Origin: Ascidia mentula
Lineage: Eukaryota; Chordata; Ascidiacea; Phlebobranchia; Ascidiidae
Direction of reading: 5' to 3'
Assembly: GCA_947561715.1 (NCBI GenBank)
Contig: OX387203.1
Coordinates: 18,104,001-18,168,000, forward strand
Length of the DNA stretch: 64,000 bases
Each line of letters opens with the position of its first letter. Position 1 is the stretch's first letter. Below are positions 53,999-63,844 of the stretch, one piece after another. The notes beneath the pieces are model-generated. The model worked only from the letters and a program-made list of their open reading frames with translations, did no database searches and had not been told where the DNA came from. Both the position numbers and the translations under genes were made by a program.

Positions 53999-55710
53999 AA
54001 AAATGTTCAAATCAAAGGCGGACAACTCTCAAAATTACTTAATTACGCCCAACCGTAGCCATCATAGTTTCAAACATGCGTTTTTGTTCGCGAATAAAAA
54101 ACTAAAAAACATAGGCCAATTTGGTTTTTTCTGCTTTTTTTCAACTGCCATCTAGTATTTGTGTGCAAAATTTCAAGTCGCTTGATATAAAAATGTTCAA
54201 ATCAAAGGCGGACAACTCTCAAAATTACTTAATTACGCCCAACCGTAGCCATCATAGTTGCAAACATGCGTTTTTGTTCGCGAATAAAAAACTAAAAAAC
54301 ATAGGCCAATTTGGTTTTTTCTGCTTTTTTTCAACTGCCATCTAGTATTTGTGTGCAAAATTTCAAGTCGCTTGATATAAAAATGTTCAAATCAAAGGCG
54401 GACAACTCTCAAAATTACTTAATTACGCCCAACCGTAGCCATCATAGTTTCAAACATGCGTTTTTGTTCGCAAATAAAAAACAAAAAGACATACGCCAGT
54501 TTGGTTTTCACTGCTTGTTTTGTACTGGCATCTAGTATTTGTGTGCAAAATTTCAAGTCGCTTGATATAAAAATGTTCAAATCAAAGGCGGACAACTCTC
54601 AAAATTACTTAATTACGCCCAACCGTAGCCATCATAGTTGCAAACATGCGTTTTTGTTCGCGAATAAAAAACTAAAAAACATAGGCCAATTTGGTTTTTT
54701 CTGCTTTTTTTCAACTGCCATCTAGTATTTGTGTGCAAAATTTCAAGTCGCTTGATACAAAAATGTTCAAATCAAAGGCGGACAACTCTCAAAATTACTT
54801 AATTACGCCCAACCGTAGCCATCATAGTTTCAAACATGCGTTTTTGTTCGCGAATAAAAAACTAAAAAACATAGGCCAATTTGGTTTTCACTGCTTGTTT
54901 TGTACTGGTATCTAGTATTTGTGTGCAAAATTTCAAGTCGCTTGATATAAAAATGTTCAAATCAAAGGCGGACAACTCTCAAAATTACTTAATATCCGCC
55001 CAACCATAGCCACCATAGTTTCAAACATGCGTTTTCGTTCGCGAATAAAAAACTAAAAAACATAGGCCAATTTGGTTTTTACTGCTTGTTTTCAACTTCC
55101 ATCTAGTATTAGTGTGCAAAATTTCAAGTCGCTTGATATAAAAATGTTCAAATCAAAGGCGGACAACTCTCAAAATTACTTAATATCCGCCCAACCATAG
55201 CCACCATAGTTTCAAACATGCGTTTTCGTTCGCGAATAAAAAACGAAAAAACATAGGCCAATTTGGTTTTTACTGCTCGTTTTCAACTGCCATCTAGTAT
55301 TAGTGTGCAAAATTTCAAGTCGCTTGATATAAAAATGTTCAAATCAAAGGCGGACAACTCTCAAAATTACTTAATTACGCCCAACCGTAGCCATCATAGT
55401 TTCAAACATGCGTTTTTGTTCGCGAATAAAAAACAAAAAGACATACGCCAGTTTGGTTTTCACTGCTTGTTTTGTACTGGTATCTAGTATTAGTGTGCAA
55501 AATTTCAAGTCGCTTGATACAAAAATGTTCAAATCAAAGACGGACAACTCTCAAAATTACTTAATTACGCCCAACCGTAGCCATCATAGTTGCAAACATG
55601 CGTTTTTGTTCGCAAATAAAAAACAAAAAGACATACGCCAGTTTGGTTTTCACTGCTTGTTTTGTACTGGCATCTAGTATTTGTGTGCAAAATTTCAAGT
55701 CGCTTGATAT

Positions 55711-57800
55711 AAAAATGTTCAAATCAAAGGCGGACAACTCTCAAAATTACTTAATTACGCCCAACCGTAGCCATCATAGTTTCAAACATGCGTTTTTGTT
55801 CGCAAATAAAAAACAAAAAGACATACGCCAGTTTGGTTTTCACTTCTTGTTTTGTACTGGCATCTAGTATTTGTGTGCAAAATTTCAAGTCGCTTGATAT
55901 AAAAATGTTCAAATCAAAGGCGGACAACTCTCAAAATTACTTAATTACGCCCAACCGTAGCCATCATAGTTGCAAACATGCGTTTTTGTTCGCGAATAAA
56001 AAACTAAAAAACATAGGCCAATTTGGTTTTTTCTGCTTTTTTTCAACTGCCATCTAGTATTTGTGTGCAAAATTTCAAGTCGCTTGATATAAAAATGTTC
56101 AAATCAAAGGCGGACAACTCTCAAAATTACTTAATTACGCCCAACCGTAGCCATCATAGTTGCAAACATGCGTTTTTGTTCGCGAATAAAAAACTAAAAA
56201 ACATAGGCCAATTTGGTTTTTTCTGCTTTTTTTCAACTGCCATCTAGTATTTGTGTGCAAAATTTCAAGTCGCTTGATATAAAAATGTTCAAATCAAAGG
56301 CGGACAACTCTCAAAATTACTTAATTACGCCCAACCGTAGCCATCATAGTTTCAAACATGCGTTTTTGTTCGCAAATAAAAAACAAAAAGACATACGCCA
56401 GTTTGGTTTTCACTGCTTGTTTTGTACTGGCATCTAGTATTTGTGTGCAAAATTTCAAGTCGCTTGATATAAAAATGTTCAAATCAAAGGCGGACAACTC
56501 TCAAAATTACTTAATTACGCCCAACCGTAGCCATCATAGTTGCAAACATGCGTTTTTGTTCGCGAATAAAAAACTAAAAAACATAGGCCAATTTGGTTTT
56601 TTCTGCTTTTTTTCAACTGCCATCTAGTATTTGTGTGCAAAATTTCAAGTCGCTTGATATAAAAATGTTCAAATCAAAGGCGGACAACTCTCAAAATTAC
56701 TTAATTACGCCCAACCGTAGCCATCATAGTTGCAAACATGCGTTTTTGTTCGCGAATAAAAAACTAAAAAACATAGGCCAATTTGGTTTTTTCTGCTTTT
56801 TTTCAACTGCCATCTAGTATTTGTGTGCAAAATTTCAAGTCGCTTGATATAAAAATGTTCAAATCAAAGGCGGACAACTCTCAAAATTACTTAATTACGC
56901 CCAACCGTAGCCATCATAGTTTCAAACATGCGTTTTTGTTCGCAAATAAAAAACAAAAAGACATACGCCAGTTTGGTTTTCACTGCTTGTTTTGTACTGG
57001 CATCTAGTATTTGTGTGCAAAATTTCAAGTCGCTTGATATAAAAATGTTCAAATCAAAGGCGGACAACTCTCAAAATTACTTAATTACGCCCAACCGTAG
57101 CCATCATAGTTTCAAACATGTGTTTTTGTTCGCGAATAAAAAACTAAAAGACATACGCCAATTTGGTTTTTACTGCTCGTTTTCAACTGCCATCTAGTAT
57201 TAGTGTGCAAAATTTCAAGTCGCTTGATATAAAAATGTTCAAATCAAAGGCGGACAACTCTCAAAATTACTTAATTACGCCCAACCGTAGCCATCATAGT
57301 TTCAAACATGCGTTTTTGTTCGCAAATAAAAAACAAAAAGACATACGCCAGTTTGGTTTTCACTGCTTGTTTTGTACTGGCATCTAGTATTTGTGTGCAA
57401 AATTTCAAGTCGCTTGATATAAAAATGTTCAAATCAAAGGCGGACAACTCTCAAAATTACTTAATTACGCCCAACCGTAGCCATCATAGTTTCAAACATG
57501 TGTTTTTGTTCGCGAATAAAAAACTAAAAGACATACGCCAATTTGGTTTTCACTGCTCGTTTTCAACTGCCATCTAGTATTTGTGTGCAAAATTTCAAGT
57601 CGCTTGATACAAAAATGTTCAAATCAAAGGCGGACAACTTTCAAAATTACTTAATTACGCCCAACCGTAGCCATTATAGTTTCAAACATGCGTTTTTGTT
57701 CGCGAATAAAAAACAAAAAGACATACGCCAGTTTGGTTTTCACTGCTTGTTTTGTACTGGTATCTAGTATTTGTGTGCAAAATTTCAAGTCGCTTGATAC
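55711..57800 (+). repeat. Eleven-monomer core, copy 2 (2,090 bp)
   Basis: All eleven monomers match the following copy. Between this copy and the next I saw no base difference when comparing line by line and by the conceptual translations of every monomer. The left edge is set where TGATAT (55710) and TGATAC (57800) differ. Confidence 0.9.
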
Positions 57801-59890
57801 AAAAATGTTCAAATCAAAGGCGGACAACTCTCAAAATTACTTAATTACGCCCAACCGTAGCCATCATAGTTTCAAACATGCGTTTTTGTTCGCAAATAAA
57901 AAACAAAAAGACATACGCCAGTTTGGTTTTCACTTCTTGTTTTGTACTGGCATCTAGTATTTGTGTGCAAAATTTCAAGTCGCTTGATATAAAAATGTTC
58001 AAATCAAAGGCGGACAACTCTCAAAATTACTTAATTACGCCCAACCGTAGCCATCATAGTTGCAAACATGCGTTTTTGTTCGCGAATAAAAAACTAAAAA
58101 ACATAGGCCAATTTGGTTTTTTCTGCTTTTTTTCAACTGCCATCTAGTATTTGTGTGCAAAATTTCAAGTCGCTTGATATAAAAATGTTCAAATCAAAGG
58201 CGGACAACTCTCAAAATTACTTAATTACGCCCAACCGTAGCCATCATAGTTGCAAACATGCGTTTTTGTTCGCGAATAAAAAACTAAAAAACATAGGCCA
58301 ATTTGGTTTTTTCTGCTTTTTTTCAACTGCCATCTAGTATTTGTGTGCAAAATTTCAAGTCGCTTGATATAAAAATGTTCAAATCAAAGGCGGACAACTC
58401 TCAAAATTACTTAATTACGCCCAACCGTAGCCATCATAGTTTCAAACATGCGTTTTTGTTCGCAAATAAAAAACAAAAAGACATACGCCAGTTTGGTTTT
58501 CACTGCTTGTTTTGTACTGGCATCTAGTATTTGTGTGCAAAATTTCAAGTCGCTTGATATAAAAATGTTCAAATCAAAGGCGGACAACTCTCAAAATTAC
58601 TTAATTACGCCCAACCGTAGCCATCATAGTTGCAAACATGCGTTTTTGTTCGCGAATAAAAAACTAAAAAACATAGGCCAATTTGGTTTTTTCTGCTTTT
58701 TTTCAACTGCCATCTAGTATTTGTGTGCAAAATTTCAAGTCGCTTGATATAAAAATGTTCAAATCAAAGGCGGACAACTCTCAAAATTACTTAATTACGC
58801 CCAACCGTAGCCATCATAGTTGCAAACATGCGTTTTTGTTCGCGAATAAAAAACTAAAAAACATAGGCCAATTTGGTTTTTTCTGCTTTTTTTCAACTGC
58901 CATCTAGTATTTGTGTGCAAAATTTCAAGTCGCTTGATATAAAAATGTTCAAATCAAAGGCGGACAACTCTCAAAATTACTTAATTACGCCCAACCGTAG
59001 CCATCATAGTTTCAAACATGCGTTTTTGTTCGCAAATAAAAAACAAAAAGACATACGCCAGTTTGGTTTTCACTGCTTGTTTTGTACTGGCATCTAGTAT
59101 TTGTGTGCAAAATTTCAAGTCGCTTGATATAAAAATGTTCAAATCAAAGGCGGACAACTCTCAAAATTACTTAATTACGCCCAACCGTAGCCATCATAGT
59201 TTCAAACATGTGTTTTTGTTCGCGAATAAAAAACTAAAAGACATACGCCAATTTGGTTTTTACTGCTCGTTTTCAACTGCCATCTAGTATTAGTGTGCAA
59301 AATTTCAAGTCGCTTGATATAAAAATGTTCAAATCAAAGGCGGACAACTCTCAAAATTACTTAATTACGCCCAACCGTAGCCATCATAGTTTCAAACATG
59401 CGTTTTTGTTCGCAAATAAAAAACAAAAAGACATACGCCAGTTTGGTTTTCACTGCTTGTTTTGTACTGGCATCTAGTATTTGTGTGCAAAATTTCAAGT
59501 CGCTTGATATAAAAATGTTCAAATCAAAGGCGGACAACTCTCAAAATTACTTAATTACGCCCAACCGTAGCCATCATAGTTTCAAACATGTGTTTTTGTT
59601 CGCGAATAAAAAACTAAAAGACATACGCCAATTTGGTTTTCACTGCTCGTTTTCAACTGCCATCTAGTATTTGTGTGCAAAATTTCAAGTCGCTTGATAC
59701 AAAAATGTTCAAATCAAAGGCGGACAACTTTCAAAATTACTTAATTACGCCCAACCGTAGCCATTATAGTTTCAAACATGCGTTTTTGTTCGCGAATAAA
59801 AAACAAAAAGACATACGCCAGTTTGGTTTTCACTGCTTGTTTTGTACTGGTATCTAGTATTTGTGTGCAAAATTTCAAGTCGCTTGATAC
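57801..59890 (+). repeat. Eleven-monomer core, copy 3 (2,090 bp)
   Basis: Tandem partner of copy 2, apparently identical. Similarity goes on for another 80-90 bp and ends near 59981, where TTCGCG replaces TTCGCA. The core ends with GCATGTG, CCATTATAG and CAACTTTC monomers in the same order as near 53.7 kb. Confidence 0.9.
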
Positions 59891-60044
59891 AAAAATGTTC
59901 AAATCAAAGGCGGACAACTCTCAAAATTACTTAATTACGCCCAACCGTAGCCATCATAGTTTCAAACATGCGTTTTTGTTCGCGAATAAAAAACTAAAAG
60001 ACATACGCCAATTTGGTTTTCACTGCTCGTTTTCAACTGCCATC

Positions 60045-60804
60045 TAGTATTTGTGTGCAAAATTTCAAGTCGCTTGATACAAAAATATTCAAATCAAAGG
60101 CGGACAACTTTCAAAATTACTTAATTACGCCCAACCTTAGCCATCATAGTTTCAAACATGCGTTTTTGTTCGCGAATAAAAAACAAAAAGACATACGCCA
60201 ATTTGGTTTTCACTGCTTGTTTTGTACTGGTATCTAGTATTTGTGTGCAAAATTTCAAGTCGCTTGATACAAAAATGTTCAAATCAAAGGCGGACAACTC
60301 TCAAAATTACTTAATTACGCCCAACCGTAGCCATCATAGTTTCAAACATGCGTTTTTGTTCGCGAATAAAAAACTAAAAGACATACGCCAATTTGGTTTT
60401 CACTGCTCGTTTTCAACTGCCATCTAGTATTTGTGTGCAAAATTTCAAGTCGCTTGATACAAAAATATTCAAATCAAAGGCGGACAACTTTCAAAATTAC
60501 TTAATTACGCCCAACCTTAGCCATCATAGTTTCAAACATGCGTTTTTGTTCGCGAATAAAAAACAAAAAGACATACGCCAGTTTGGTTTTCACTGCTTGT
60601 TTTGTACTGGTATCTAGTATTTGTGTGCAAAATTTCCAGTCGCTTGATACAAAAATGTTCCAATCAAAGGCGGACAACTTTCAAAATTACTTAATTACGC
60701 CCAACCGTAGCCATCATAGTTTCAAACATGCGTTTTTGTTCGCGAATAAAAAACTAAAAGACATACGCCAGTTTGGTTTTCACTGCTTGTTTTGTACTGG
60801 TATC
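60045..60804 (+). repeat. 380-bp dimer HOR near 60 kb
   Basis: An AAAATATTC, CAACTTTC, CCTTAGCC A-type monomer followed by an ACTAAAAGAC monomer appears at 60045 and 60425. Differences include CGCCAATTT against CGCCAGTTT. The second pair ends in a monomer with TTTCCAGTCG and GTTCCAATC. The same AAAATATTC plus CCTTAGCC monomer occurs near 17690, 23020 and 24540. Confidence 0.78.
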
Positions 60805-61184
60805 TAGTATTTGTGTGCAAAATTTCAAGTCGCTTGATACAAAAATGTTCAAATCAAAGGCGGACAACTTTCAAAATTACTTAATTCCGCCCAACTTTAG
60901 CCATTATAGTGTCAAACATGCGTTTTCGTTTGTGAATAAAAAACTAAAACACATACGCCAATTTGGTTTTCACTGCTCGTTTTGTACTGGCATCTAGTAT
61001 TTGTTTGCAAAATTTCAAGTCGCCTGATATAAAAATGTTTAAATCACAGGCGGACAACTCTCAAAATTACTTAATTCCGCCCAAACTTAGCCACAATAGT
61101 TTCAAACATGCGTTTTCGTTCGTGAATAAAAAACTAAAACACATACGCCAATTTGCTTTTTCCTGCTCGTTTTGTACTGCCATC
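60805..61184 (+). repeat. Two divergent monomers
   Basis: The most divergent monomers in the window. The first has TTCCGCCC, AACTTTAGCC, CCATTATAG, AGTGTC, GTTTGTGAAT and AAAACACAT. The second has TTTGTTTGC, GTCGCCTGAT, GTTTAAATCACAGG, TTCCGCCC, AAACTTAGCC, ACAATAG, CGTGAAT, AAAACACAT and TTTGCTTTTTCC. I count roughly seven to eleven differences from the consensus in each, against two to four for typical monomers. Both lose the TTCGCGAA core. AAAACACAT recurs in the last monomer of the window (about 63985). Confidence 0.85.
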
Positions 61185-61754
61185 TAGTATTTGTGTGCAA
61201 AATTTCAAGTCGCTTGATACAAAAATGTTCAAATCAAAGGCGGACAACTTTCAAAATTACTTAATTACGCCCAACCGTAGCCATCATAGTTTCAAACATG
61301 CGTTTTTGTTCGCGAATAAAAAACAAAAAGACATACGCCAGTTTGGTTTTCACTGCTTGTTTTGTACTGGTATCTAGTATTTGTGTGCAAAATTTCAAGT
61401 CGCTTGATATAAAAATGTTCAAATCAAAGGCGGACAACTCTCAAAATTACTTAATTACGCCCAACCGTAGCCATCATAGTTTCAAACATGCGTTTTCGTT
61501 CGCGAATAAAAAACTAAAAAACATAGGCCAATTTGGTTTTTACTGCTCGTTTTCAACTGCCATCTAGTATTTGTGTGCAAAATTTCAAGTCGCTTGATAT
61601 AAAAATGATCAAATCAAAGGCGGACAACTCTCAAAATTACTTAATTACGCGCAACCGTAGCCATCATAGTTTCAAACATGCGTTTTTGTTCGCGAATAAA
61701 AAACAAAAAGACATACGCCAGTTTGGTTTTCACTGCTTGTTTTGTACTGGTATC

Positions 61755-62704
61755 TAGTATTAGTGTGCAAAATTTCAAGTCGCTTGATACAAAAATGTTC
61801 ATATCAAAGGCGGACAACTCTCAAAATTACGTAATTACGCCCAACCGTAGCCATCATAGTTTCAAACATGCGTTTTTGTTCGCGAATAAAAAACTAAAAG
61901 ACATACGCCAATTTGGTTTTTACTGCTTGTTTTAAACTGCCATCTAGTATTTGTGTGCAAAATTTCAAGTCGCTTGATATAAAAATGTTCAAATCAAAGG
62001 CGGACAACTCTCAAAATTACTTAATTACGCCCAACCGTAGCCATCATAGTTTCAAACATGCGTTTTTGTTCGCGAATAAAAAACTAAAAGACATACGCCA
62101 ATTTGGTTTTTACTGCTTGTTTTCAACTGCCATCTAGTATTTGTGTGCAAAATTTCAAGTCGCTTGATACAAAAATGTTCAAATCAAAGGCGGACAACTC
62201 TCAAAATTACGTAATTACGCCCAACCGTAGCCATCATAGTTTCAAACATGCGTTTTTGTTCGCGAATAAAAAACTAAAAGACATACGCCAATTTGGTTTT
62301 TACTGCTTGTTTTAAACTGCCATCTAGTATTTGTGTGCAAAATTTCAAGTCGCTTGATATAAAAATGTTCAAATCAAAGGCGGACAACTCTCAAAATTAC
62401 TTAATTACGCCCAACCGTAGCCATCATAGTTTCAAACATGCGTTTTTGTTCGCGAATAAAAAACTAAAAGACATACGCCAATTTGGTTTTTACTGCTTGT
62501 TTTCAACTGCCATCTAGTATTTGTGTGCAAAATTTCAAGTCGCTTGATACAAAAATGTTCAAATCAAAGGCGGACAACTTTCAAAATTACTTAATTACGC
62601 CCAACCGTAGCCATCATAGTTTCAAACATGCGTTTTTGTTCGCGAATAAAAAACAAAAAGACATGCGCCAGTTTGGTTTTCACTGCTTGTTTTGTACTGG
62701 TATC
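61755..62704 (+). repeat. L module, copy 8 (partial, with internal dimer duplication)
   Basis: Carries TTCATATC (about 61799), TTTTAAACTG and the CAACTTTC A-type monomer but lacks TACTATT and TTTGTTTGCG. An ACGCGCAACC monomer precedes it. The pair of monomers with TTACGTAATTACG and then TTTTAAACTG is present twice (61755-62134 and 62135-62514), a local 380-bp duplication. The second pair has TTCAAATC where the first has TTCATATC. Confidence 0.8.
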
Positions 62705-63274
62705 TAGTATTAGTGTGCAAAATTTCAAGTCGCTTGATACAAAAATGTTCAAATCAAAGGCGGACAACTCTCAAAATTACTTAATTACGCCCAAACGTAG
62801 CCATCATAGTTTCAAACATGCGTTTTTGTTCGCGAATAAAAAACTAAAAAACATAGGCCAATTTGGTTTTTTCTGCTTTTTTTCAACTGCCATCTAGTAT
62901 TTGTGTGCAAAATTTCAAGTCGCTTGATATAAAAATGTTCAAATCACAGGCGGACAACTCTCAAAATTACTTAATTACGCCCAACCGTAGCCATCATAGT
63001 TGCAAACATGCGTTTTTGTTCGCGAATAAAAAACTAAAAAACATAGGCCAATTTGGTTTTTTCAGCTTTTTTTCAACTGCCATCTAGTATTTGTGTGCAA
63101 AATTTCAAGTCGCTTGATATAAAAATGTTCAAATCACAGGCGGACAACTCTCAAAATTACTTAATTACGCCCAAACGTAGCCATCATAGTTTCAAACATA
63201 CGTTTTTGTTCGCGAATAAAAAACGAAAAGACATACGCCAATTTGGTTTTTACTGCTTGTTTTCAACTGCCATC

Positions 63275-63844
63275 TAGTATTTGTGTGCAAAATTTCAAGT
63301 CGCTTGATATAAAAATGTTCAAATCAAAGGCGGACAACTTTCAAAATTACTTAATTACGCCCAACCGTAGCCATCATAGTTTCAAACATGCGTTTTTGTT
63401 CGCGAATAAAAAACGAAAAGACATACGCCAATTTGGTTTTTACTGCTTGTTTTCAACTGCCATCTAGTATTTGTGTGCAAAATTTCAAGTCGCTTGATAT
63501 AAAAATGTTCAAATCAAAAGCGGACAACTTTCAAAATTACTTAATTACGCCCAACCGTAGCCATCATAGTTTCAAACATGCGTTTTTGTTCGCGAATAAA
63601 AAACGAAAAGACATACGCCAATTTGGTTTTTACTGCTTGTTTTCAACTGCCATCTAGTATTTGTGTGCAAAATTTCAAGTCGCTTGATATAAAAATGTTC
63701 AAATCAAAGGCGGACAACTTTCAAAATTACTTAATTACGCCCAACCGTAGCCATCATAGTTTCAAACATGCGTTTTTGTTCGCGAATAAAAAACGAAAAG
63801 ACATACGCCAATTTGGTTTTTACTGCTTGTTTTCAACTGCCATC
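63275..63844 (+). repeat. Three near-identical tandem monomers
   Basis: Three consecutive 190-bp monomers with AACGAAAAGACATACGCCAA and CAACTTTCAAA. I saw one difference, A at 63519 in the middle copy (TCAAAAGCGG for TCAAAGGCGG). Single-monomer amplification is rare elsewhere in this array, where blocks are usually several monomers long. Confidence 0.85.

Larger units (their letters stand above)
51494..55294 (+). repeat. Expanding HOR unit U3 (20 monomers, 3,801 bp)
   Basis: Same opening and same closing pair (54993 and 55184) as U1 and U2, but with ten further monomers inside. These include GCATGTG monomers, a CCATTATAG with CAACTTTC monomer (about 53871) and TTCGCA A-types. A 1-bp loss near 52583 (AACAAAAAACATACG) makes one monomer 189 bp and briefly joins two open frames. 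Confidence 0.88.
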
